Of a stretch of 49,613 bases of DNA, positions 1 through 7,554 are shown piece after piece. Every line of letters starts with the position of its first letter. Positions within the stretch are counted from its first letter, which is position 1. The DNA is from JAVRLB01 sp049965455. GTDB lineage: Archaea; Thermoplasmatota; Thermoplasmata; Thermoplasmatales; ARK-15. A program made the translations under genes and the position numbers. The stretch lies in contig JBMFWH010000005.1 of the NCBI GenBank assembly GCA_049965455.1, positions 1 through 49,613 of the forward strand, read 5' to 3'. The notes under the pieces are model-generated. The model worked only from the letters and a program-made list of their open reading frames with translations, was not told where the DNA came from and searched no databases.

Positions 1-1454
1 ACCTTCAGGTCTTGTACAGGTACCTGTTCTCTGTTTGCTAGTGTAATATAAGTATTGTTTAATACACATCCTCCACCACCACTGTTGTATCCCAATATAT
101 CGATACCCATTAATGGTATATACCCTTCATAGTTATTGCTCATAGTATATTGTTCATTGCCAACAAACACATATAAATCTGCATCATATCCGTTTAATGC
201 ATCGTATTGTACCCAAGACATACTAAAACTTGTCGAAGAACTAGAAACAGATCCTGCAATACTTAATGCAATATCTGCAGGTATTGCTACTTCAGGTCCT
301 AAAGCCCAAACCAATATAGCACCCACATCAACGCCAATATCGATCCAAGTGATATCATATGCAGCATAAGTATCTACGAACTGAGTACTATTTACTTGAT
401 AGTTGGGGCTTAAATTACCATTGCCAGTAATGCTATTATAATATGTAAGTGTGTAATTTTGGTCAATTTGGTTTATTTGTGGCGGATTCCCAGAATTTAT
501 ACCACCATTAATATCACCATTGCTGTTTACTTGTATATTAATAATACCTGCTTCATATTGATAATCATTGGTGGGTATAGTGCCATGTGCAGTCACATAA
601 AAAAGCTGATATAATGCTCCTTCTACCTGTCCATTCACATATATATATCCGTTTCCACTATAATTTATAGGAATAGTATATGTTTCTCCAAACTGTTCCG
701 TTGTGGTCCAAAGTGTTGCTCCAGTATCATAACCTACCGTTCCGCCATCTACTCCTGTAGCAATGCCAATATTATAATTAGTAGATGCAGTATTGAAGAT
801 TGCCATTGATATCAAACCATAGGCCCCACCATTAGCAGTAATCCAAGCCACAGGAATCTGTCCATATCCAGAAGAGGGATACGTATTATTTTGTATCTGT
901 ATCCAGCATTCGTATGCATTAATAGGTTGTGTTGGAGGTAGACTCGTAAGTGGTGGTGCAGAAGTTATGAGTGTAGTATTTGTATACTGTGCCTTACTAT
1001 TTAGATTTATAGAATATGATACAGAAAAAGATTTATCAGCAACTATCTGCGCAGGATTGGTATGTATTGATGTCTCTGCAAAATAAGTATTATTTTTAAT
1101 AACATATGTAAGATAAATGACAATATCAGGGTAACTGTGATTTGCGAAAAACGATCCCTGATATGATCGCCAAGCATGATATACCATATCAATCAATGAA
1201 AAATTAGTTATTGTGCATATGCCATACTGATCGGTGGTGCCTAAAAACACGGTATCCAAGCCGTTACCCATAGTGGGAGGCACGGGCATAACTCCCTGCA
1301 CATTCACATTCGATAATTGCATATTATTTTGATTGGTTACATATACTGTTATAGTCTGAGGATCGAAAAAGGAATTATACACATAAATACCAAAAGCAGA
1401 AAACACCAGCATCAATATCACAGCAATACTGATACCCCATTTTCTTTTATTTAT
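1..1454 (-). CDS. Secreted membrane-anchored protein with the start of a Hint domain (3' end beyond window)
   Basis: An open frame of about 484 codons runs on the minus strand off the left edge. It starts with a short basic stretch (NKRKW) and a hydrophobic segment (about residues 7-25), so it is probably an uncleaved signal anchor. About 430 residues rich in Asn, Thr, Ser, Tyr and Gly follow, typical of archaeal surface proteins. At residues 459-463 it reads GGGGC, then NNTYITL and VPVQDLK. This matches the first block of Hint (hedgehog/intein) domains, where Cys starts the autoprocessing domain, an N/G-T-x-I strand follows and a PV/I-x-x-L turn comes next. The catalytic Cys463 codon is at 68-66. 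The rest of the Hint domain, including any C-terminal His-Asn, lies outside the window. No ATG, GTG or TTG lies before the hydrophobic core; ATA at 1454-1452 is the best-placed start. The function of the surface domain is unknown. Confidence 0.75.
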   Translation of the reverse strand, partial: MNKRKWGISIAVILMLVFSAFGIYVYNSFFDPQTITVYVTNQNNMQLSNVNVQGVMPVPPTMGNGLDTVFLGTTDQYGICTITNFSLIDMVYHAWRSYQGSFFANHSYPDIVIYLTYVIKNNTYFAETSIHTNPAQIVADKSFSVSYSINLNSKAQYTNTTLITSAPPLTSLPPTQPINAYECWIQIQNNTYPSSGYGQIPVAWITANGGAYGLISMAIFNTASTNYNIGIATGVDGGTVGYDTGATLWTTTEQFGETYTIPINYSGNGYIYVNGQVEGALYQLFYVTAHGTIPTNDYQYEAGIINIQVNSNGDINGGINSGNPPQINQIDQNYTLTYYNSITGNGNLSPNYQVNSTQFVDTYAAYDITWIDIGVDVGAILVWALGPEVAIPADIALSIAGSVSSSSTSFSMSWVQYDALNGYDADLYVFVGNEQYTMSNNYEGYIPLMGIDILGYNSGGGGCVLNNTYITLANREQVPVQDLK

Positions 1455-1456
1455 TT

Positions 1457-1493
1457 TTGATCACCACTCTTTTCTATTTGCTGAATATATATG
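1457..1493 (-). promoter_or_regulatory. TATA box and Shine-Dalgarno for the Hint-protein gene
   Basis: On the minus strand CATATATATTC (1493-1483) is a good TATA box. A perfect GGTGAT Shine-Dalgarno lies at 1464-1459, five bases before the ATA codon at 1454. The SD argues that translation really starts at that ATA, or at an ATG that has mutated to ATA. Confidence 0.5.
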
Positions 1494-1525
1494 CCAATAC
1501 CCATATATTAACTTTTCTATTTATC

Positions 1526-1694
1526 GTAATAGGTCACGATTCTGAAGTTAGGTTCTCATAAAAGCTAGTATTATGCGTAATTTTCACTGTATTTAAAAGA
1601 TAGATAATATATTTATTTTGTAATAATAAATTAAAAATACATTGTATTAAAGGCACTTTTTTTAGATCGTCACTTCATAATCATGACCACTTAC
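1526..1694 (+). mobile_element. MITE family A, copy 1 (169 bp)
   Basis: This is a short non-coding element with imperfect terminal inverted repeats. The left end reads GTAATAGGTCACGATTCTG; the right end, read inward, is GTAAGTGGTCATGATTATG. The interior is AT-rich and nearly identical to three other copies (9289-9458, 12402-12571, 15388-15560), including the conserved stretch CATAAAAGCTAGTATTATG. It lies between two divergent genes and abuts both promoter regions. No target duplication is visible. Confidence 0.85.
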
Positions 1695-1739
1695 ATAAAT
1701 TAAAAAGTTAAATATAGGAAATATTTAATCATCTCTTTC

Positions 1740-2189
1740 ATGGATATTCGAATTGCAAATATCAATGATCTTAAACTTATTAGAAAAATAGAGAATGCCT
1801 CCTTTAATAAATTTGCATATAGTACCTATGAACTAAAAAATATGCTATCACAAAAAGATTCTATGACATTAATATATGAAAAACAGATCCCCCTTGGGTA
1901 TATAAGTTTTATAAAAGTAGATGGTATTTTTGGAGAGATTGAATCAATAGCTATAATTCCTAGCGCAAAAAGGACTGGAATAGGGACTACTTTACTAAAA
2001 GAATATGAAAAAATTATGATAAAGGAAGGAGTTAAAAGATCTGTATTAGAAGTAAGAGTACATAACCGGAAAGCAATTAAATTCTACGAAAAGCATAATT
2101 ATAAGATTATAGGTACTCTACAAAATTTTTATTCAATTAGTTATCGTAGATCAAGAGATGCATATCTTATGGAAAAATTCCTCTTTTAA
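1740..2189 (+). CDS. GNAT N-acetyltransferase, RimI/Ard1-like
   Basis: A 149-residue single-domain GNAT protein. The acetyl-CoA pyrophosphate-binding motif R/Q-x-x-G-x-G/A appears as KRTGIG near residues 79-84, following a beta strand with the usual IESIAI pattern. The C-terminal part has the motif-B Asn and Tyr (VHNRKAIKFYEKHNY) seen in RimI-type enzymes. Archaeal members acetylate protein N-termini, and the length is normal for that family. The gene is monocistronic; AT-rich promoter-like sequence lies between the end of MITE copy 1 and the ATG. The exact substrate cannot be read from sequence. Confidence 0.85.
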   Translation: MDIRIANINDLKLIRKIENASFNKFAYSTYELKNMLSQKDSMTLIYEKQIPLGYISFIKVDGIFGEIESIAIIPSAKRTGIGTTLLKEYEKIMIKEGVKRSVLEVRVHNRKAIKFYEKHNYKIIGTLQNFYSISYRRSRDAYLMEKFLF

Positions 2190-2336
2190 TATTCTTAAAT
2201 AACCATAATATCTCTCCCCTATATTTTATCATTTTTATTTCCCTGAATGGTATCCAAACAATCTCTGAAAACATTATTAAATTTTACAACTCCACGACCC
2301 TACCTTAATAGTAAATTTTCAATCCGGCTTTTTCGC

Positions 2337-2362
2337 GGCACCAGTCAGGTACTGTGGTTGCC
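2337..2362 (+). other. GC-rich imperfect hairpin in an intergenic gap
   Basis: The gap 2190-2507 holds no gene. Within it, 2318-2362 is much more GC-rich than its surroundings and can fold: GGCA (2337-2340) pairs with TGCC (2359-2362), and CCA (2341-2343) pairs with TGG (2355-2357). It could be part of a structured RNA or the relic of an element end. No C/D box is recognisable. Confidence 0.25.
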
Positions 2363-2379
2363 AAGAGAATAAATAGGTT

Positions 2380-2440
2380 ATTTTTATTTTGTAATAATAT
2401 TAAATCGTATTAAAGGAACTTTCTTTTAAAATGATCCTTC
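2380..2440 (+). repeat. Degenerate partial copy of MITE family A
   Basis: This stretch resembles the right half of the family A interior: a TATTTTGTAATAAT-like core followed by a GTATTAAAGGAAC-like stretch. It lacks recognisable ends and has several indels. It looks like a decayed older copy just upstream of thyX. Confidence 0.45.
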
Positions 2441-2507
2441 AAAATACTGATCTTTTAATAAAAATAGAAAATTTTAAATTATAAGAATTAATATTAAGTT
2501 GATTCTT

Positions 2508-3182
2508 ATGTCAGTTATATATGAGGGATCAAAAGGATTAGTAGTGGATCTGATAGCTTATACAGATTATGCCTCGCAATATAAAGAATTATTGAACGGT
2601 TCTGACAAGGGCCCAGACTATATTATAGCTGAGAGCGGTTCTATTTCACATTCTAAAAATTTTAAAGATCTCGATAATGAAAAAGTAAAAAGTTTAATAG
2701 CACTACTGAAATCTTTAGGTCATGAAAGTGTTTTCGAGCATGTCAGTTTTACATTTAGGATAGAAGGAATCTCTAGGGTATGTTCCCACCAGTTAATCAG
2801 GCATAGATTGGCATCGTTCACTCAGCAGAGCCAGAGATACGTTCCTTTAGACACAACCTATATATTACCAGAGAGCATATATAAAAGCGAGTTTAGAGAT
2901 GAAGCATATGATCTTATCTCCAAGACCACTGAGCTATATAAAAAGATGATAAATGCTAAAATTAAGAGGGAGGATGCTCGTTTTTTATTGACCCAAGCCG
3001 TAGAAACAAAAATTGTTGTAACGATGAATGGCAGGGAATTAAGGCATTTTATAAGTCTAAGAGCAGATAAATCAGCACAGTGGGAAATTCGTGCTTTAGC
3101 TTTGGAGATGCTAAAAAAAGCATATAATGTGGCACCTTTGCTTTTTGAGGATCTTTACAACAAATATTTTTTACAACCTTAA
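2508..3182 (+). CDS. thyX: Flavin-dependent thymidylate synthase ThyX
   Basis: It makes dTMP from dUMP using FAD, NADPH and methylene-tetrahydrofolate in the cytosol. The family signature RHRxxSxxxxSxR is present exactly (R98-H99-R100, S103, S108, R110), followed by the usual tyrosine. An upstream GHESVFEH block and a downstream region with NGRELRHFISLR, containing the conserved C-terminal Arg and His residues, fit the fold. The length of 224 residues is normal. I start it at ATG 2508; a TTG nine bases upstream would add three residues with no support. It is monocistronic. Confidence 0.95.
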   Translation: MSVIYEGSKGLVVDLIAYTDYASQYKELLNGSDKGPDYIIAESGSISHSKNFKDLDNEKVKSLIALLKSLGHESVFEHVSFTFRIEGISRVCSHQLIRHRLASFTQQSQRYVPLDTTYILPESIYKSEFRDEAYDLISKTTELYKKMINAKIKREDARFLLTQAVETKIVVTMNGRELRHFISLRADKSAQWEIRALALEMLKKAYNVAPLLFEDLYNKYFLQP

Positions 3183-3215
3183 TCAAGCCATCATTTAATA
3201 CTGTATAAATAATCT

Positions 3216-3337
3216 ATAGTTTTGCGATTTTATACATTTTTTCTCACCATAGTTGATTTATAGAGTGTGGCAATTGCATTTACTATCCTTTCCAATAGTT
3301 CTACTCCTTGATTATTAATTCCTTTTATCAAATTCAT
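3216..3337 (-). pseudogene. Possible relic of the 3' end of an insertion sequence
   Basis: A 35-codon minus-strand frame (MNLIKGINNQ... to TAA at 3230) lies next to ATAGTTTTGCGATTTT (3216-3231). The same 16-mer, with one mismatch, lies at 48876-48891 just before the DDE transposase at the right edge. In both places it reads inward toward the element, so it could be that family's terminal repeat and the frame the tail of its transposase. The coding match cannot be tested because the other copy runs off the window. Confidence 0.3.
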
Positions 3338-3417
3338 TACTACCTCTATGGCCCCCTATCTATACCTCACTTCAGGCGTAACTGACCTGAATTCAAAATG
3401 GGTATTGGAGAGGAGGT

Positions 3418-3436
3418 AAGGTCTATAATTGTGTAA
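3418..3436 (+). repeat. Left terminal repeat of an IS256-family element
   Basis: GGTCTATAATTGTGTAAG resembles the terminal inverted repeats of IS256-family elements and lies about 50 bases before a truncated IS256-type transposase. No matching right end (CTTACACAATTATAGACC) is visible downstream, so the element is not intact. Confidence 0.55.
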
Positions 3437-3486
3437 GTATATAGGTCATAATATAGAGATCATGAAATAGTAGCAGAGGTGTAAAA

Positions 3487-3915
3487 ATGAAAGAAAAAAC
3501 AGAGAAGGAAAAACTAGATCCAGAAATGAGAGAGATAATAAATAAAACAGCGGAAAAATATGGGATGGAAATAGAGGCTGGAAGATCTATCGGGCTCAGC
3601 AAATTACTGGAAGAGCTGATATCGGCCATAATGATCAAAGAAAGAGAACTCTACCTTAAAGATCATGAGGATAATGCCAATGGATTTTATTCTCGAGATC
3701 TCCAAATGACTTTAGGGAAATTAAATCTGGAAGTTCCAAGAGTCAGGGAATCCAGGAATTTCAGGCCTGCAATGTTACCAGATAAATGGAGCAGGGCAGA
3801 TCAAGAGTATGAAAATATAATACTGGCACTATTGGCAAGTGGCTATTCAGAATCCAAGATCGAGAGGACTCTGAGATCCCTGAACCTGCCATATAATCAG
3901 GAGACATGTATGTAA
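3487..3915 (+). pseudogene. N-terminal fragment of an IS256/mutator-family transposase
   Basis: The 142-residue product matches the N-terminal domain of mutator-type transposases: NGFYSRDLQMTLGKLNLEVPRV, RPAMLPDKW and LLASGYSESKIERTLRSLNLPY are the standard blocks before the DDE catalytic core. A full transposase is about 400 residues. Here homology stops after LNLPYNQE and the frame closes at once, with none of the catalytic aspartates. A GAGGTG sequence lies just upstream of the ATG. It is a dead remnant. Confidence 0.85.
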
Positions 3916-3991
3916 ATTTTCAGGTCGGCGTTTTTAATTCTATTTTTCTTTTATATCACCACCATATATGAACTTTCCTACGGACCGAGAT

Positions 3992-4136
3992 TGTCATTTC
4001 TTCGTTGAAAATATTAAAAAGAGCATCCATCATCATACATAGCATATTTCGAAAACGATTTAAATTAGATGATCCATATAAAAGCTATGCCTTCGACAAA
4101 ATGAAATAATACGTATTTATCAACGAAGATTTGACA
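3992..4136 (+). mobile_element. MITE family B, copy 1 (145 bp)
   Basis: Inverted ends read TGTCATTTCTTCGTTG (left) and, inward from the right, TGTCAAATCTTCGTTG. The interior includes AAAGCTATGCCTTCGACAAA, shared with a second copy of identical length at 48247-48391. It sits directly before the dpp promoter. Confidence 0.75.
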
Positions 4137-4153
4137 GGACCCAAAAAAAGAAA

Positions 4154-4163
4154 AAATTTAATA
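4154..4163 (+). promoter_or_regulatory. Probable TATA box of the dpp operon
   Basis: AAATTTAATA is centred about 29 bases before the dppB ATG (4187), with no Shine-Dalgarno, as for a leaderless message. MITE B ends 17 bases upstream, so sequences further upstream come from the element. Confidence 0.45.
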
Positions 4164-4186
4164 ATGACAAATCAATCCAGATCATT

Positions 4187-5248
4187 ATGAAAATGAGCTA
4201 CTATATAATTAGGAGATTGCTCTTATTGATTCCTACGGTTATAGGTGCCACACTAATTGTATTTTTGCTTACACGTGCTGGTGGAGTAAATATGGTAATT
4301 GCAGCATACATTAATCCACATTTACCATATGGTCCACAAAAGGTTGCTATTACTAAAATGCTTGGCTTAAATCAGCCACTAGCTATACAATATTTTTATT
4401 TTTTAGATGGTATAATACATGGCAATTTAGGATATACTAAAACTGGAGTTTATAGTGGTCCAGTTACTACTGCTATGGCATTGTATTTTCCAAACACAAT
4501 ACAGCTTGCAGTAGTAAGTTTTATCTTATCTATGATTATAGGTATTCCTATTGGAACTGTTGCAGCAGTTAGAAAAGATAGTTGGGTAGATCAATTGACG
4601 AGAGTTGTTGCATTTGTTGGGGTATCTTTACCAATATTCTGGCTTGCAATATTATTAATGACATATCTAGGCACATCTCAGGGTTTACAAATTTTACCTA
4701 TATCAGGTACAGTATCTCCAAAATATTTAGGTACTGTTCCTTGGATTAATAGTATGGGTATTTCCTCCCCGACCGGTATTTTGATGATAGACTCTCTATT
4801 ACACGGAAATTTAATAATATTTGGTAGTGCGTTGGAGCATGTTATTCTTCCAGCACTAACTTTAACTTTTGCATCTCTGGCTGGAATAATGAGATATATG
4901 AGAAATAGCGCAGTAGAAGTAATGAATATGGACTATGTAAAATTTGCAAGGGCAAAAGGATTGCCTGAATCTCAAGTAATAAAAAAGTATGCTAGAAAGA
5001 ATGCTTTAATACCAGTAATTACGATTTCTGGATTATTGTTAGCAGGATTACTCGGCGGTGTAGTTGTTGTTGAAGAACTATTTAATTATCCAGGAATAGG
5101 ATACTGGACATATCAAGCGATGCAGTCTTCTGATGCTGGTGGGATAATGGGAGCAACTTTGTTGTTTGCGTTAACTATAATAGTTGCTAACTTGGCAGTA
5201 GATATCATTTATGCATATCTTGACCCTCGAATAAGGTTAGGTGAGTAA
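4187..5248 (+). CDS. dppB: Peptide ABC transporter permease DppB
   Basis: An inner subunit of a dipeptide/oligopeptide importer in the cytoplasmic membrane. The 353-residue protein starts with YYIIRRLLLLIPTVIGAT, the standard DppB first helix, and has about six membrane segments. The C-terminal part carries the EAA loop that contacts the ATPase (FARAKGLPESQVIKKYA), followed by VVVEELFNYPGIG and the terminal DPRIRLGE, both typical of DppB. It is the first gene of a four-gene operon; dppC follows after 3 bases. Confidence 0.93.
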   Translation: MKMSYYIIRRLLLLIPTVIGATLIVFLLTRAGGVNMVIAAYINPHLPYGPQKVAITKMLGLNQPLAIQYFYFLDGIIHGNLGYTKTGVYSGPVTTAMALYFPNTIQLAVVSFILSMIIGIPIGTVAAVRKDSWVDQLTRVVAFVGVSLPIFWLAILLMTYLGTSQGLQILPISGTVSPKYLGTVPWINSMGISSPTGILMIDSLLHGNLIIFGSALEHVILPALTLTFASLAGIMRYMRNSAVEVMNMDYVKFARAKGLPESQVIKKYARKNALIPVITISGLLLAGLLGGVVVVEELFNYPGIGYWTYQAMQSSDAGGIMGATLLFALTIIVANLAVDIIYAYLDPRIRLGE

Positions 5249-5251
5249 AAT

Positions 5252-6178
5252 ATGGCTAAAAAAGAAGGAAAATCATTTATGAGTTCTCTCGGCCCGAAGA
5301 TGGACAGCTTTAAAACTACGCTTAGATTACTTTTTAAAAATCCAGGCTCTGCGGTGGGCCTGATAATAGTACTTATATATATCTCGATTGCAATTATAGA
5401 TCAGGTATATCCTCAATTGTTAGGAATCACTACAAATGTAGGTATTATGGTCCCAAATTATTCTAATCCTGTTCCACTTCCACCTTCTGCAGCTCACCCT
5501 TTTGGTACGACTTATCCTGGGATTGATTTATTTCATGGAGTAATGAAAGCTATTAGAATAGATGTTGCATTTTCTTTTCTCGTAGTTGGAGCAGGTGCTT
5601 CTATTGGAATTATACTGGGGTTATATGCTGCATTTTATGGTGGGGTAGTTGATGAAATATTAATGCGTATAACAGATATTTTTTTTAGTATACCTCTTTT
5701 AATATTAATTATTGCGGCAGGCTATTTCATACCCGGTGGTAGAACTCTTATAGTTTTAGCACTAATATTAATAATAGTGTGGTGGCCAACGTACGGGAGA
5801 GTAGTAAGAGGACAAGTGCTTTCTCTCAAAGAACTATCTTATGTAGAGGCTGCGAGAGCTAGTGGAGTAGGCCGCACAAAAATTATGTTTAAACACATAT
5901 TGCCTAATACCCTTGCACCTGTAATTGTGCAATTGTCCTTTGATCTGGCAACAGTAGTGCTTTTACTTGCAACACTGGATTTTCTAGGATTTATCCCTAG
6001 TTCAGAGGGATATATGGCAGAACTAGGGTATCTTTCTGCTATTGGATCAAGTTACTTTAGTGCTGGGGACTGGTGGACATTGGTCTTTCCTGGTTTTGCG
6101 ATACTAATATTTGCATTATCTATGAATCTTGTTGGAGATGGTCTTAGGGATGCTTTTGATCCGAGATTGAGAAGGTGA
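5252..6178 (+). CDS. dppC: Peptide ABC transporter permease DppC
   Basis: The partner permease of DppB, 308 residues. It has the cytoplasmic N-terminus and first helix (LRLLFKNPGSAVGLIIVLIY), the periplasmic HPFGTTYPGIDLF block, and the EAA loop (YVEAARASGVGRTKIMFKHILPN). It ends GDGLRDAFDPRLRR as in canonical DppC. GGTGA lies seven bases before the ATG. About six membrane helices. Confidence 0.93.
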   Translation: MAKKEGKSFMSSLGPKMDSFKTTLRLLFKNPGSAVGLIIVLIYISIAIIDQVYPQLLGITTNVGIMVPNYSNPVPLPPSAAHPFGTTYPGIDLFHGVMKAIRIDVAFSFLVVGAGASIGIILGLYAAFYGGVVDEILMRITDIFFSIPLLILIIAAGYFIPGGRTLIVLALILIIVWWPTYGRVVRGQVLSLKELSYVEAARASGVGRTKIMFKHILPNTLAPVIVQLSFDLATVVLLLATLDFLGFIPSSEGYMAELGYLSAIGSSYFSAGDWWTLVFPGFAILIFALSMNLVGDGLRDAFDPRLRR

Positions 6179-6183
6179 AATTC

Positions 6184-7554
6184 ATGGAACCATTATTAAA
6201 GGTAGAAAACTTAAAAACACAGTTTGTAACATGGAATGGATTAGTTAAAGCGCTGGATGGAGTAAGTTTTGAGATTATGCCGGGAGAGACTTTGGGGTTG
6301 GTGGGTGAGACAGGTTGTGGAAAATCAGTTACCGCACTATCCATAATGAACTTGATTCCTGAGACTGCGGGTACTGTTGTAGAAGGGAACATAATATTTG
6401 AAAATATAGATTTAGCAACTAAGCAAAAGCAAGCTTGCAGGATTATACCATCTAAAAAAAGAGCAAAGCTTAAAGTTAAGAGGAATATATTAAAACAAAA
6501 TTTCAAATTGATGAACCAGATACGTGGAAATACGATGGGAATGATATTTCAAGAGCCAATGACTACTCTAAACCCGGTTACAACAATAAAAAAGCAGATT
6601 GTAGATGTACTTTATGCACACCATATTAATGTACTAGCATCCAGAGTTATAGCAAGAAAGAAAATCACTAAGACTCAGCTTAATGATATAATAATAAATG
6701 TAATTGATAAAAAGGATATTAGTTATCTGGATGAGTTTATAAATCAGAACCCAGAGCTTTCTGCGATAAAAGAGCAGATCTCATATATAATAAATAGGCA
6801 TGATATCACTAGCTTCAGGAAGAAAAACTTGATTTCAGCCTTATATGATGATAATAAAAAGATATCTGGAAGTCTACAAAATTTAGCCACTAAAAAGTTA
6901 AAAAAAGCACCAACAATTATACCTAAAGAAATAAAACAGGAAGCGACAAGATTAGCAATAGAGCTTTTAACAAAAGTAAACATATCAGAGCCAGACAAGG
7001 TAATAAACCAATACCCTCACGAATTAAGCGGTGGAATGAGGCAGAGAGTGGTAATTGCTATCGCAATAGCCAGCAATCCGCATTTATTAATAGCTGATGA
7101 ACCTACCACTGCACTAGACGTAACAATACAAGCACAGATATTAGATATTATGAAAGAGCTGAAGAAAACTAGCAATACATCCATACTTTTCATTACACAT
7201 GACCTAGGAGTTATATCAGATATTAGCGATCGTGTTGCTGTAATGTATGCAGGATCTATTTCCGAATTAGGTAAGACAATAGATATATTCGAATCTCCAA
7301 AGCATCCATATACACAAGGATTATTAACATCTATCCCATCATACGGCGCGGGCAAGGGCAGATTAAAAAGTATCCCTGGCACAGTTCCTAATCTAGTGCA
7401 TCCGCCAGAAGGGTGTAAATTTCATCCGAGATGCCCTTATGCAATGGATATATGTAAAACAACCAGACCAGAAATGACAGATCTTGGGAATGGTCATTTT
7501 GTAGCCTGCTGGTTATATTCAAAAAAGGAAGGTGAAAATGATGGAAAACAGTGA
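6184..7554 (+). CDS. dppD: Peptide ABC transporter ATPase DppD with a large helical-domain insertion
   Basis: The ATPase that drives the DppBC importer. Walker A is GETGCGKS (residues 41-48), the Q-loop IFQEPMTTLNP (about 121-131), the signature LSGGMRQR (281-288), followed by Walker B LLIADEPT and the H-loop. The C-terminal oligopeptide-transporter extension has the cysteine-bearing GCKFHPRCPYA block. At 456 residues it is over 100 longer than usual. The extra sequence, about residues 148-255, is lysine-rich and lies between Q-loop and signature. I start at ATG 6184, five bases after GGTGA (6174-6178). Confidence 0.92.
   Translation: MEPLLKVENLKTQFVTWNGLVKALDGVSFEIMPGETLGLVGETGCGKSVTALSIMNLIPETAGTVVEGNIIFENIDLATKQKQACRIIPSKKRAKLKVKRNILKQNFKLMNQIRGNTMGMIFQEPMTTLNPVTTIKKQIVDVLYAHHINVLASRVIARKKITKTQLNDIIINVIDKKDISYLDEFINQNPELSAIKEQISYIINRHDITSFRKKNLISALYDDNKKISGSLQNLATKKLKKAPTIIPKEIKQEATRLAIELLTKVNISEPDKVINQYPHELSGGMRQRVVIAIAIASNPHLLIADEPTTALDVTIQAQILDIMKELKKTSNTSILFITHDLGVISDISDRVAVMYAGSISELGKTIDIFESPKHPYTQGLLTSIPSYGAGKGRLKSIPGTVPNLVHPPEGCKFHPRCPYAMDICKTTRPEMTDLGNGHFVACWLYSKKEGENDGKQ

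Noticed and set aside
136..369. 77-residue plus-strand reading frame
   Set aside because: It lies antisense to the long Hint-protein frame, which has clear protein character and an anchor; this one is a shadow.
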